In this document: one piece after another, positions 1 to 8,297 of the stretch | How positions within the stretch are numbered: position 1 is the first letter of the stretch | How the letters are laid out: every line of letters starts with the position of its first letter | DNA from: Deltaproteobacteria bacterium | GTDB lineage: Bacteria; Myxococcota; Kuafuiibacteriia; Kuafuiibacteriales; Kuafuiibacteriaceae | DNA: 64,000 nt | Assembly: GCA_016703535.1 (NCBI GenBank) | Contig: JADJBV010000001.1 | Span: 1,922,001-1,986,000 of the forward strand | Reading direction: 5' to 3' | Made by a program: the position numbers and the translations under genes | The notes under the pieces: model-generated | Database searches by the model: none | What the model was told of the DNA's origin: nothing | Seen by the model: the letters and a program-made list of their open reading frames with translations, nothing else

Positions 1-257
1 ACCGGGCCCGCTTCCAGTCCAAGTTCACTCAGACTTCGGCCGTAACCCAGGAGGTGGATCGGCGGCTGGGCGCCTTCGGAGAAGGTCCAGCGGGCCGCAC
101 CTTCCACCGGCAAGGCGGTGATGTTGAGCCCTTCCTTGGACGGCTCGAGCAACAACACCGATCGGGCCCCGTCGGTCGGCAACCATTGATAAGAGGGCTC
201 CAAGGCGCAGGCGTTGACGCCGAAGAGGGCCAGCCCCAGAAGGCACCCCCGGCCCAT
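1..257 (-). CDS. Partial lipoprotein of unknown function (C-terminus off the left edge)
   Basis: The first 85 codons are visible, reading leftward off the window. The N-terminus is a hydrophobic signal with a probable lipobox Val-Asn-Ala-Cys at residues 14-17 (Asn at -2 is unusual), followed by a short non-hydrophobic stretch in which I recognise no family. Its ATG overlaps the TAA of the upstream aminotransferase (TAATG), so translation is probably coupled. Likely an outer-membrane or periplasmic lipoprotein; function unknown. Confidence 0.6.
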   Translation of the reverse strand, partial: MGRGCLLGLALFGVNACALEPSYQWLPTDGARSVLLLEPSKEGLNITALPVEGAARWTFSEGAQPPIHLLGYGRSLSELGLEAGP

Positions 258-1447
258 TAGCCGGCCCCGTCGGCGGTGAGGCCCTTGGAGCGAAGGGCCT
301 CGATCAAACGCGTGACGTCGGCCTCTTGGTTGTAGAGGTGGGTCGAGACCCGCAAGATCCGGAGGCCCGGCTTGGGGATGGTGAAGACCGGCACCTCGAT
401 CTGGTGTTCGTCGAAGAGCTCGAAGTGGAGCCCGTCCATGGGCACCCGCCCCGGTCGCGGGCTTTGACCCGGCAAGATCATCGGCACCATCGCGCCGATC
501 ATCGACTCGGGGCACGGCGCCGGCAGCCCGAGGGCCTCCACCAGCCGCGCCCGAACCCGCTTCGCTTGGTTGTGCAAGGTAGCTTGCACTTCTGTCCAAC
601 CCCCCGGCAGCAGGTTTTGGAAGAAGTCGATGGCCACTGGCACGCTCAGGATCGCGCTGGGATCTAGGGTGCCGGTCCAGTCGAACTCGGCGAAAAACCG
701 ATCCGGGTGTTCTTCGGGCAGGCTGGCGCCGTGGCTGATCACCAGGGGGCGCAGGCGCTGACGGAGATCACCCCGCACGTGCAAAAAGGCCGCACCTTTG
801 CCGGCGCAGAGCCACTTGTGACAGTTGCCGGTGTAGTAGGCGGCGCCCAGGTCATCGAGGGCGATGGGCAACATGCCGGGGCCGTGGGCGCCGTCGACCA
901 AGGTCTCGACGCCCCGCTCCCGCAAGGCCCGGACGATCGCTGGCAACGGCAACACCAAGGCGGTGGGGCTGGTCGCGTGATCGATCAAAGCCAACTTGGT
1001 CTTGGGCGTCACCGCTTCCATGATCGCGGCGGTCACTTGTTCGGGCGCCTCGATCGGGAAGGGCACTTGGGCGATCCGCACCGTGGCCCCGGCTCGGGCG
1101 GCATAAAAGGCGGCGGCGTTGTTGCACGCGTTGTAGCCGTGGTCGGTCAGCAAGATCTCGTCGCCGGGTGAAAGGGGGAAGGAGGCGAGGACCGTGTTGA
1201 CGCCGGTGGAGGCGTTGGGGACGAAGGCCAGATCCCGCGGCGAAGCGCCCAAAAACTCGGCCAGCCGGGATCGGACCTCTTGATACAAACCTGGCAAATC
1301 CCGGGCGAAGAAGGTCACCGGCTCCTGGTGCAACCGGGCCTGGATCGCCAGCTGCGCGTCGATGACCACCCGAGGACAGGCGCCGAAGGATCCGTGGTTG
1401 AGGAAGGTGACCTTCGGATCCAAGGTCCAGTGCTGCGCAAAAGTCAC
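257..1447 (-). CDS. Class V aminotransferase, isopenicillin N epimerase-like
   Basis: A 396-residue PLP enzyme of the class V (NifS/isopenicillin N epimerase) fold. The predicted PLP lysine is K211 in GNCHKWLCAGKG, with the cofactor aspartate and histidine in VDGAH (D185, H188) and the N-terminal motif LNHGSFG near residue 16. Family members include epimerases, cysteine desulfurases and desulfhydrases; the substrate cannot be read from sequence. I chose the GTG at 1447 because homology begins there and the longer open frame would run back over the divergent esterase gene. The gene stops in a TAATG overlap with the lipoprotein downstream. The 122 bases between it and the divergent gene at 1570 must hold both promoters, though none stands out. 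Confidence 0.85.
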   Translation of the reverse strand: MTFAQHWTLDPKVTFLNHGSFGACPRVVIDAQLAIQARLHQEPVTFFARDLPGLYQEVRSRLAEFLGASPRDLAFVPNASTGVNTVLASFPLSPGDEILLTDHGYNACNNAAAFYAARAGATVRIAQVPFPIEAPEQVTAAIMEAVTPKTKLALIDHATSPTALVLPLPAIVRALRERGVETLVDGAHGPGMLPIALDDLGAAYYTGNCHKWLCAGKGAAFLHVRGDLRQRLRPLVISHGASLPEEHPDRFFAEFDWTGTLDPSAILSVPVAIDFFQNLLPGGWTEVQATLHNQAKRVRARLVEALGLPAPCPESMIGAMVPMILPGQSPRPGRVPMDGLHFELFDEHQIEVPVFTIPKPGLRILRVSTHLYNQEADVTRLIEALRSKGLTADGAG

Positions 1448-1569
1448 GGCGGGATGGTAACGCCCACGGACCCGCCGCGAAACAACGACCGGGAAGGTGG
1501 ACGTCGACGACCCGAGGTTCGGAAAAGACGACTGCCCAGGCCCCCGGAGCGATGTCATGATGGGGGCCG

Positions 1570-2340
1570 GTGGCTCCCCTGGCCAAACTTCCGTCATCGG
1601 CCCTGATCTTTGGGCTCGGGATCGCGTGCGCCGTTTTGGCGTGCCGACCGGCCAGTCCGGCCCAGGCCCAAGCCACGGCGCCCCTTCGTTTCGTCGAGAA
1701 GGTGACGGGCGGCGCACCCCCCAACGCGGCCCTGCCGATGATCATCGGGATCCACGGCCTCGGCGACAACCCGGAGAGCTTCGCCCAGCTCCTCGAGACC
1801 TTGCCCTTCCCGGCCCGACTGATCTTCCCGGCCGGGCCGCTCCCTTCCGGCGAAGGCCACAGCTGGTTTCCGGTTCGGGTGCGGGATCGGGATCCAGAGG
1901 CCTTGGCCCAGGGGATCGAGGGGGCTTTGCCGGCCCTGGTGGGCATGGTGGAGGACCTGGCCAAGCGGCGCCCCACCGTCGGTAAGCCGGTGGTGACGGG
2001 CTTTTCGCAGGGCGGGATCATGAGCTTCGCCTTGGTCGCCGCCCATCCGGATCACTTCGCCGGCGCCGTGCCGGTCGGGGGGCTCCTGCCGCCCCGAAGT
2101 TTTCCGAGCGGCCGAGCCGGACCGCCGGTGTTGGCCCTCCATGGCGCGGTCGATCCGATCGTGCCGCTCAGCGGGTGCCAGGCCACCGTCGCCGCCTTCG
2201 AGCGCGCCGGTTACCCGATCACCCTCCAGATCTTCGACGGCGTCGGTCACCAGGTGACGCCCCAGATGCAGGCTCAGCTCTTTTCGGCCCTGGGTACCCT
2301 GACCAGCACCGCCGCCGAGGCGCCCAAAAAATGGAACTGA
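1570..2340 (+). CDS. Lipoprotein alpha/beta-hydrolase (phospholipase/carboxylesterase-like)
   Basis: 256 residues with a signal peptide ending in a lipobox VLAC (Cys25), then a serine hydrolase domain. The expected catalytic triad is S146 in the nucleophile elbow GFSQGG, D195 in AVDPIVP and H227 in GVGHQV. The GFSQGG elbow and IHGLGDNPESF oxyanion-hole region fit the small phospholipase/carboxylesterase (Abhydrolase_2) group. Probably an envelope-anchored esterase; substrate unknown. It heads a plus-strand operon: its stop overlaps the start of the histidine phosphatase by 10 bases. Confidence 0.82.
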   Translation: MAPLAKLPSSALIFGLGIACAVLACRPASPAQAQATAPLRFVEKVTGGAPPNAALPMIIGIHGLGDNPESFAQLLETLPFPARLIFPAGPLPSGEGHSWFPVRVRDRDPEALAQGIEGALPALVGMVEDLAKRRPTVGKPVVTGFSQGGIMSFALVAAHPDHFAGAVPVGGLLPPRSFPSGRAGPPVLALHGAVDPIVPLSGCQATVAAFERAGYPITLQIFDGVGHQVTPQMQAQLFSALGTLTSTAAEAPKKWN

Positions 2341-3014
2341 TCTTCGTTCGTCACGCCCAACCCGAGTGGGTCAAAGACGGCCGCAGTGTCCTCGACCCGC
2401 CGTTGACCGAGTTGGGCTGGACCCAAGCCCGGGCCGTGCCCGAAGCCGCTCAACGCTGGAAGCCACCGACGGAGTTGTGGGTCTCGCCCACCCGCCGCAC
2501 CCAAGAGACGGCCGGCCCCCTCGCCGAGTGGTTGGGCCTGGCCCCCAACACGCTGCCGTTTTTGGAGGAGATGCGGCTACCTCGAGAATGGGACGGAGCC
2601 CCGGCCGACCGGATCGGGCACGTCTTGCGCACCGCCCGAGAGCGGACCTTGGCCGAGTGGCATGACGGCTTCCCGGGCGGAGAAGGATTTTTGGCCTTTG
2701 AAGGTCGGATCTCGGGGGGCCTCAAGGACGCCTTCGGGACCCTGGGGATCCGGCCCCGGCCCGAACACCCCGGGCTCTTCGAGGGGCCGATCGGTGAAGC
2801 CCGGGTGGTGATCGTCGGGCACGGCGGGACCAACGCGGTGGCCTTGTCGTGGTTGTTGGGCCTGCCCAACGTGCCCTGGGCCTGGGAGCGTTTTGTCCAG
2901 GCCCACGCCTCGGTCAGCCGCCTCAAGGCCACCCCGATGTTGGGCGGCTTCGTCTTTGGCCTGCGTGAACATAGCGACGTCTCCCACTTGCCAGCCGGCC
3001 TCCGGACCCGCTGA
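2331..3014 (+). CDS. Histidine phosphatase family protein
   Basis: 227 residues. The N-terminal phosphohistidine motif is VRHAQPEW (R7, H8) and the second catalytic histidine is in VIVGHGGTN, as in phosphoglycerate mutase-like phosphatases (SixA, CobC and broad-specificity types). No signal peptide, so probably cytoplasmic. The ATG at 2331 lies inside the end of the esterase gene (10-base overlap), and its TGA directly abuts the ATG of the ferritin-like gene, so the genes are co-transcribed. The family does not fix the substrate; the operon gives no further hint. Confidence 0.82.
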   Translation: MELIFVRHAQPEWVKDGRSVLDPPLTELGWTQARAVPEAAQRWKPPTELWVSPTRRTQETAGPLAEWLGLAPNTLPFLEEMRLPREWDGAPADRIGHVLRTARERTLAEWHDGFPGGEGFLAFEGRISGGLKDAFGTLGIRPRPEHPGLFEGPIGEARVVIVGHGGTNAVALSWLLGLPNVPWAWERFVQAHASVSRLKATPMLGGFVFGLREHSDVSHLPAGLRTR

Positions 3015-3461
3015 ATGGGCGCCATGCTGAAGGAGCTCGACAAGCCCAAGACCTGCCACCTCCTCAACCAGATCATGATGTGTGAGCTGGCGGGGGTGGT
3101 CGCTTATACCCACTGGTCCCTGATGGTCATTGGCCCCAACCGTTTGCCGATCGTCGCCTTCCTCAAGGCCCAGGCCAACGAGTCTTTGCTCCACGCCCAA
3201 CAGGTGGGTGAGATCTTGACCGGCCTCGACGGTCACCCGGCCCTGAGCATCTCGCCGATCACCGAAACCAACCAACACACCATCCGGGAGATCTTGGCCG
3301 AGGCCGTGGCCCACGAAAAAGAGGCCCTCGATCTCTACAAGAACCTCCTCTACTGCGTGCAGGACGCCAGCATCTACCTGGAGGAGTTCGCCCGGGGGAT
3401 GATCGGCCAAGAAGAGCTCCACCACATGGAGCTCAAGAAGATGTTGCGCGACTACGCGTGA
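3015..3461 (+). CDS. Bacterioferritin-like diiron protein
   Basis: 148 residues, a four-helix bundle of bacterioferritin size. Candidate metal ligands are the Glu in helix A (MCELAGVVAYTHW), His in ANESLLHAQQ, Glu in AHEKEAL and the ExxH in GQEELHHME. Compared with classical bacterioferritin, the position of Glu51 is Ser (the Glu is one residue earlier) and the heme Met52 is Leu, so heme binding in the usual mode is unlikely. The start abuts the preceding stop; the ATG at 3024 is an alternative that loses three residues. Third gene of the operon, 16 bases before the DUF455/ATP-grasp gene, which also carries a ferritin-like domain. Confidence 0.78.
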   Translation: MGAMLKELDKPKTCHLLNQIMMCELAGVVAYTHWSLMVIGPNRLPIVAFLKAQANESLLHAQQVGEILTGLDGHPALSISPITETNQHTIREILAEAVAHEKEALDLYKNLLYCVQDASIYLEEFARGMIGQEELHHMELKKMLRDYA

Positions 3462-3477
3462 TCCGTTCGGGTGCGCC

Positions 3478-5418
3478 GTGGACGAAGGTCGTGAATGGGC
3501 CAAGGGCCTGCTCCTGGGCACCTCCCTCGAGGACAAGTTGCGCCCGCCGCCGTCTTTGGCCATCGGCGGTGCGCCCGAGCTGAGGCCCCCGGCGCCTGGC
3601 CGCCCCCCAAAGATGGGCCTGGCCGAAAGTGGCGAACGCCTGCCCTTCCCTTCGGTGGACTCGCTGGCCGATCCCGTCGAGAGGGGGCGGGCCCTCCACT
3701 TCTTTGCCAACCACGAGTTGTTGGCGATCGAGCTGATGGCCTTGGCCCTTTTGCGTTTCCCGGAGGCGCCGGTGGGCTTTCGGGAAGGGCTGGTCCACAC
3801 CATCCGGGAAGAGCAGGCCCACTTCTTGGCCTATCAATCCCGGATGGCGACCTTGGGCGTGGGATTTGGCGAGTTGCCCTTGTCGGGCTACTTCTGGCGC
3901 GCCATCTCGGGGATGCAGCGCCCCTTGGACTACGTGGCGGCGATGAGCTTGACCTTGGAGCAGGCCAACCTGGACTACGCACTCCGCTACCAAGAGGCCT
4001 TTTTGGCCCACGGTGATCCCGAGACGGCCCAGGTGCTGGAGGTGATCCGCAACGACGAGATCCGGCACGTGGCCCACGGGGTGAAGTGGTGGGCGCCGTT
4101 GGGGGGAGGTGAACTCGACTTCGAGGCCTATCGGCGAAACCTGCCGGCCACCTTGTCCCCGCGGCGGGCCAAGGGCCTCTCCTTCGATCGTTCGGGGCGA
4201 TTGCAAGCTGGGTTGACCGCTGAGTTCATCGACGATCTCTACGTGCACCACAACTCCCGGGCCGGGCGCCCCAAGGTGTGGCTCTATCGCCCCGACACCG
4301 AAGATCGGCTGGCCCAGCGGGGGGTCGGCAAAGAGGCGGCCTTGGTCTGTGAAGATCTGGCGCCGCTGTTGCTCTTTTTGGCCGGCCCCGAAGACGTGGT
4401 GGAGTTGCCGGCCCTGCCCTCCTCGGCGCACCTGGCTGGGCTCTTGGCGCTGGGCTTCGACCTGCCGGAGCGGCGTTTGCCTTCGGATCCGGTGCATCAC
4501 CCTTTTGGACCCCTGGAGGTGTTCGGCGAAGCGACCGCCGAAGATCGGGCCCGCCTGGGCATTGGCGGCACGCCAACGCCGGCCCAACTTTATGACAAAC
4601 GTTGGGCGGCCCAAGTGTTGGCCGACTATCAGCCCAAAGATCCCCGGGCCCAGCTGCCCGAGTGGGCTCGGCCGGTGGTGGTGGCCTCCACCGAAGAACT
4701 GGAGCCGCTGCGGGCTCTCTGTAAACCATATACTGAATGGATTATATTGAAGGCACCGTTTTCCTCGAGCGGGCGGCATCGGGTGCGCCTTCCGACCCGG
4801 CGGCCCATGAGCGACGCCGAAGTTCGAACCGCCCAGGGGCTCCTCCGGGAAGGCCCGGTGCGCGGCGAAGCTTGGTTGGAGCGGGTCCTCGACCTTTCGG
4901 TGCAGCTGGAGCTCAGCCCCGATCCCAAGATCGTCGGCGCCGGGGTCTTCTACAGCAGCCCGAGGGGCCACTACCTGGGCCACGCCTTGGGAGGTTTTGG
5001 GCGGCACCTCTCCCCCGAGCTGCACCGGGCCTTGGCCGGCTTCGATCTGTGGGGTGAACTGCAGCAGGTGGGCGCTTACGTGGCCAAGGTCCTCCTAAAG
5101 GCGGGCCACCGGGGTCGGGCCGGCGTCGATCTGCTGCTCTATCGCACGGATCAGGGGCTGCACCTGCACCCGCTGCTCGAGATCAACCCGCGAACGACGA
5201 TGGGCCACGTGGCCCGGGCCCTGGAGGCCCACCTGGCCCCGGGTCACAGCGGACAACTCCAGCTGCTCCCAGTCGAGGAGGCCCAAAAGGCAACGCCGAC
5301 TTCGACGGGCCGCCGTCACAAAGGGCGTTTGGTCGAAGCCAACCTTTGGCTGACCGACCCGGCCCGGGCTCACAAGGTGGCGGTTCGGATGATCGTCGAT
5401 CCGGTCAACTCGCGATGA
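3478..5418 (+). CDS. DUF455 ferritin-like / ATP-grasp fusion protein
   Basis: 646 residues with two parts. Residues about 65-215 resemble DUF455, a ferritin-like fold: candidate diiron ligands are E80 or E85, E112-x-x-H115, E161 and E194-x-x-H197. Residues about 390-600 look like an ATP-grasp ligase: a nucleotide lysine in WIILKAPFSSSGRHR, an acidic GVDLLLY strand and the metal motif E568-I-N570-P-R572. The fusion suggests an oxidative step joined to ATP-dependent amide or peptide bond formation; this is inference. GTG at 3478 is the likely start with no strong ribosome site. Codons 415-425 form an AT-rich island with rare codons. The 3' end overlaps the convergent SUFU-domain gene by 14 bases. 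Confidence 0.72.
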   Translation: MDEGREWAKGLLLGTSLEDKLRPPPSLAIGGAPELRPPAPGRPPKMGLAESGERLPFPSVDSLADPVERGRALHFFANHELLAIELMALALLRFPEAPVGFREGLVHTIREEQAHFLAYQSRMATLGVGFGELPLSGYFWRAISGMQRPLDYVAAMSLTLEQANLDYALRYQEAFLAHGDPETAQVLEVIRNDEIRHVAHGVKWWAPLGGGELDFEAYRRNLPATLSPRRAKGLSFDRSGRLQAGLTAEFIDDLYVHHNSRAGRPKVWLYRPDTEDRLAQRGVGKEAALVCEDLAPLLLFLAGPEDVVELPALPSSAHLAGLLALGFDLPERRLPSDPVHHPFGPLEVFGEATAEDRARLGIGGTPTPAQLYDKRWAAQVLADYQPKDPRAQLPEWARPVVVASTEELEPLRALCKPYTEWIILKAPFSSSGRHRVRLPTRRPMSDAEVRTAQGLLREGPVRGEAWLERVLDLSVQLELSPDPKIVGAGVFYSSPRGHYLGHALGGFGRHLSPELHRALAGFDLWGELQQVGAYVAKVLLKAGHRGRAGVDLLLYRTDQGLHLHPLLEINPRTTMGHVARALEAHLAPGHSGQLQLLPVEEAQKATPTSTGRRHKGRLVEANLWLTDPARAHKVAVRMIVDPVNSR

Positions 5419-5974
5419 TGCTGGGGCGCCCCAGGTCGAGCAGGTTGGGGTTCCGTTCGGCCAGGAGATCTTCGAAGCGGCTCCACCCTTTTTGACCGAG
5501 GAAGTCCCGTTCGGCGGCGTCGATGGGCACTAGGCCGACCCACATGGTCGGCGGCACGGTGGCGGCGCACAGATCAAAAGACTCAGGGAAATAGGGCGGC
5601 GGCGTCACGTAGAGGGCGTCGACCCGGTAGCCGGGCCAATGGGCTTGCATCAACGCTTGGCCCTGAAGGAGCGCCTGCCCCCGGCGGCGTAACTCCACCG
5701 CCACCCCGTGCAACAAGGCCGGCCCGTCGAGGCCGAGGTTGTGGTCCCAGTGCGAAAAGACCAGCTCTTGCCGAATCAGCTGGCCGTGTTTCACCGGCAA
5801 GATCTCTTGGTGGAGGCCGAAGGTCAGGTAGGTCACGGCCCGGGGCCGGGGGCGATCGGCGTAGCGGCGCACCTCGATGAGCAGCGGCGCCCCTTCCGCG
5901 TCTTGGCGATAGATCTCGGTCGGGGGCCCCAGGTGTTGGAGCAGGTGACGTTCCAATAGATCCTTCACCGCCAA
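5405..5974 (-). CDS. Suppressor-of-fused (SUFU) domain protein
   Basis: 189 residues matching the bacterial SUFU-domain pattern: a central YVTPPPYFPESFDL stretch and a C-terminal VGLVPIDAAERDFLGQKG followed by a line of acidic and hydrophobic residues. In bacteria these domains often occur in toxin-immunity settings, but no toxin gene is adjacent here; instead it lies downstream of aroC with a 10-base overlap, so it is probably co-transcribed and translationally coupled. No signal peptide or membrane segment. Function unknown; the family assignment is from sequence pattern only. Confidence 0.65.
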   Translation of the reverse strand: MAVKDLLERHLLQHLGPPTEIYRQDAEGAPLLIEVRRYADRPRPRAVTYLTFGLHQEILPVKHGQLIRQELVFSHWDHNLGLDGPALLHGVAVELRRRGQALLQGQALMQAHWPGYRVDALYVTPPPYFPESFDLCAATVPPTMWVGLVPIDAAERDFLGQKGWSRFEDLLAERNPNLLDLGRPSIIAS

Positions 5975-7059
5975 GCTCCGTTTTGCGCCCGATGTCGCAA
6001 TAAATGATCGGCCAAGGTCAGGGCGATCATCGCCTCGGCCATCGGCACAAAACGAGGGCCCAGGCAGGGATCGTGGCGGCCCCCGACCCGCAAGGTGGTC
6101 AGCTCCCCTTCTTTGGTGACCGTCTCCTGCACCAGCGGAATGGAGCTGGTGGGCTTGAGCCCGGCCCGCAACACGATCGGCAAGCCGGTGGAGATGCCGC
6201 CCAAGATCCCGCCGTGACGATTGCTGCCGGGCCGCACCTGGCCGTCCTTGACGGTGAGAGGATCGTTGGCGGCCGAACCCCGGCTTTGGGCCAAACGAAA
6301 GCCGGCGCCGTATTCGACGCCGACCACCGCCGGCAGGCTGAAGAGGGCCTTGCCCAGATCGGCCTTCAGCTTGTCAAAGACCGGCTCACCCAAACCCACC
6401 GGCACCGGGTGGGCCACCAACTCCACCACCGAACCCAGGGAGTCGCCGGCCCGCCGCGCCTCTTCGATGAGTTCGGTCATCGCCATCGCCATCGTGGGAT
6501 CTGGGCATCGAACGGCGTTGGCCTCGACCTCGGCCAAGGTGACCGCGCTCGGATCGGGGTGCTCGAAACGGAGCGTCCCCACCCCCACCACGTACCCCAA
6601 CACCTGAGTGCCGGCGGCCTCGAGCAACAACTTCTTGGCGATCACCCCGGCCGCCACCCGCGTGACGGTCTCACGGGCGCTGGCCCGACCCCCGCCCCGG
6701 TGATCACGGACGCCGTACTTTTGATCGTAGGCCAAGTCAGCGTGGCCCGGCCGGTAGACGTCCCGGAGCGCTTCGTAGTCTTTGCTCCGGGCGTCTTGGT
6801 TGCGGATGTAGATCCCGATCGGGGCCCCAGTGGTGCGGCCCTCGAAGATCCCCGAGATCAACTCGGGCACGTCGTCTTCGTGCCGAGGGGTGGTGAGCGC
6901 ACTTTGCCCCGGTCGGCGGCGGGCCATGTCGCGGCGGAAGTCCTCGGGCGTCAAGGTCAGGCCCGGCGGGCAACCATCGACGATCACCAGCTCACCGGGG
7001 CCGTGGGACTCACCGGCGGTCGTGACCCTTAACGCTTGGCCGAAGGTGTTGCCGGGCAT
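5965..7059 (-). CDS. aroC: Chorismate synthase
   Basis: 364 residues, normal length. It converts 5-enolpyruvylshikimate 3-phosphate to chorismate with reduced FMN, the last common step to aromatic amino acids, folates and quinones. Family signatures are clear: TTAGESHGPG at the N-terminus, RRRPGQSALTTPRHEDD, the conserved DHRGGGRASARET motif, and a C-terminal GRHDPCLGPRFVPMAEAM segment. The companion enzyme aroA is far away at 56067-57398. The promoter must lie in 7060-7130, shared with the divergent acyl-CoA dehydrogenase, so the operator pair there may touch both genes. Confidence 0.96.
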   Translation of the reverse strand: MPGNTFGQALRVTTAGESHGPGELVIVDGCPPGLTLTPEDFRRDMARRRPGQSALTTPRHEDDVPELISGIFEGRTTGAPIGIYIRNQDARSKDYEALRDVYRPGHADLAYDQKYGVRDHRGGGRASARETVTRVAAGVIAKKLLLEAAGTQVLGYVVGVGTLRFEHPDPSAVTLAEVEANAVRCPDPTMAMAMTELIEEARRAGDSLGSVVELVAHPVPVGLGEPVFDKLKADLGKALFSLPAVVGVEYGAGFRLAQSRGSAANDPLTVKDGQVRPGSNRHGGILGGISTGLPIVLRAGLKPTSSIPLVQETVTKEGELTTLRVGGRHDPCLGPRFVPMAEAMIALTLADHLLRHRAQNGAWR

Positions 7060-7077
7060 GGGGGGAGCCTACCCTCG

Positions 7078-7093
7078 TTGACTCGAGAGTCAA
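7078..7093. promoter_or_regulatory. Operator palindrome 1, TTGACT-N4-AGTCAA
   Basis: Perfect 6-bp inverted repeat TTGACT/AGTCAA with spacer CGAG. A second copy with the same arms and spacer length lies 32 bp downstream, about three helical turns, on the same DNA face. This is the form of site bound by a dimeric TetR-type regulator of fatty-acid genes; no regulator gene is next to it. Confidence 0.65.
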
Positions 7094-7107
7094 AAGGAAC
7101 CTAGGCT
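7078..7107 (+). promoter_or_regulatory. Candidate promoter of the acyl-CoA dehydrogenase operon
   Basis: TTGACT at 7078-7083 matches the -35 consensus at 5 of 6 positions; 18 bases later TAGGCT (7102-7107) is a weak -10 (3 of 6). The -35 hexamer is also the left half of the first operator palindrome, so a bound repressor would block polymerase. Start of transcription is predicted near 7113-7115, inside the second operator. Confidence 0.4.
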
Positions 7108-7109
7108 CG

Positions 7110-7125
7110 TTGACTGGGGAGTCAA
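7110..7125. promoter_or_regulatory. Operator palindrome 2, TTGACT-N4-AGTCAA, overlapping the ribosome site
   Basis: Same arms as operator 1 with spacer GGGG. The spacer plus the first two bases of the right arm form GGGGAG (7116-7121), a good Shine-Dalgarno sequence 9 bases before the ATG at 7131. The operator and ribosome site therefore share bases. Confidence 0.65.
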
Positions 7126-7130
7126 CCAAC

Positions 7131-8297
7131 ATGAGCGAACACCGGGTCCACATGCAGGATCACGAGATCTTCACCGAAGAGCACCAGCAATTCCGAAAGA
7201 CGGTGCGTAAGTTCGCCGAGTCCTTGGCCCCCCACGCGGAAGAGTGGGACGAGGCGGGCATCTTCCCGAAAGAGGTCTTCAAACAAGCGGGGGACCTGGG
7301 CCTGCTCGGCATCCGCAGCAGCCCCGAATACGGCGGCATGGGCCTCGATTGGTGGTTCACCACTTGTTACGCCGAGGAGCTGGTCGCCTCCCGCAACGCC
7401 GGCGTCAACATGGCGCTGATGGTCCAGTCGGACATGGCGACGCCCATCATCTCCGAGATCGGCTCCGACGAGGTGAAGCGCAACTTCCTGGCGCCGGCGA
7501 TCAAGGGCGAGATGATCGCCGCCTTGGGCGTCAGCGAACCGGGTGGCGGCTCGGACGTGGCCTCGATCCGCACCACCGCCCGCCTCGACGGCGACGACTA
7601 CGTGATCAACGGACAGAAGCTCTGGATCACCAACGGCACCCGGGCCGACTTCATCACCCTGGCGGTCCGGACCGGGGCCGATGGCTACGGCGGGATTTCG
7701 CTGCTGGTCTTCCCGACCGACGTCAAAGGTTTTCACATCGGCAAGAAGCTCAAGAAGATCGGCAACAAGGCCTCGGACACCGCTGAGCTTTTCTTCGAGG
7801 ACTGTCGGGTCCCGGCCCGTTATCGCCTCGGCGGCGAAAACGAAGGTTTTTATCACATCATGACCAACTTCCAGGGCGAACGTCTGGTCGCCGCGGTCGG
7901 ATGCGTGCGGGGTATGGAGGTCGCCGTGAGGGAGGCGATCCAATACGGCACCGATCGGCACGCCTTCGGAAAGCCGCTGGCCAAGTTCCAGGTCTGGAAA
8001 CACAAGCTGGTGGAGCACCTGACCGCCATCGAGGCCGCTCGCCGCCTCACGTACTACGCGGTCGACAAGTTCAACAAAGACCCGATGACCGCCACCCGCG
8101 AGATCACCATGGCCAAGTTGTTCGCCGGTGATCTGGCCCAGAAGGTGATCTACGACTGCATGCAGCTGCACGGCGGCTTCGGCTACACCACCGAATATCC
8201 GATCAGCCGGGCCTGGACCGACGTCCGCTTGATCACCATCGGTGGCGGCACCTCGGAGATCATGAAAGAGATCCTCACCAAGATCGAAGGGCTGTGA
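7131..8297 (+). CDS. Acyl-CoA dehydrogenase
   Basis: 388 residues, normal for the FAD-dependent acyl-CoA dehydrogenase family, which introduces the alpha-beta double bond in acyl-CoA degradation. Visible signatures are the flavin-contact segment GVSEPGGGSDVASI, the substrate/FAD segment QKLWITNGT, and the C-terminal QLHGGFGYTTEYPISRAW, whose Glu is the likely catalytic base, followed by TIGGGTSEIMKEIL. Chain-length preference cannot be told. The ATG at 7131 follows GGGGAG at 9 bases; an upstream TTG at 7110 lies in the operator and is not needed. First gene of a three-gene operon; its TGA overlaps the GTG of the barrel protein gene (GTGA). Confidence 0.93.
   Translation: MSEHRVHMQDHEIFTEEHQQFRKTVRKFAESLAPHAEEWDEAGIFPKEVFKQAGDLGLLGIRSSPEYGGMGLDWWFTTCYAEELVASRNAGVNMALMVQSDMATPIISEIGSDEVKRNFLAPAIKGEMIAALGVSEPGGGSDVASIRTTARLDGDDYVINGQKLWITNGTRADFITLAVRTGADGYGGISLLVFPTDVKGFHIGKKLKKIGNKASDTAELFFEDCRVPARYRLGGENEGFYHIMTNFQGERLVAAVGCVRGMEVAVREAIQYGTDRHAFGKPLAKFQVWKHKLVEHLTAIEAARRLTYYAVDKFNKDPMTATREITMAKLFAGDLAQKVIYDCMQLHGGFGYTTEYPISRAWTDVRLITIGGGTSEIMKEILTKIEGL

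Noticed and set aside
3015..3461. Classical heme bacterioferritin
   Set aside because: The heme-binding Met position is Leu and one iron ligand position is Ser, so it is described only as bacterioferritin-like.
4729..4734. Internal promoter at TATACT in the AT-rich island
   Set aside because: No -35 hexamer lies 16-18 bases upstream.
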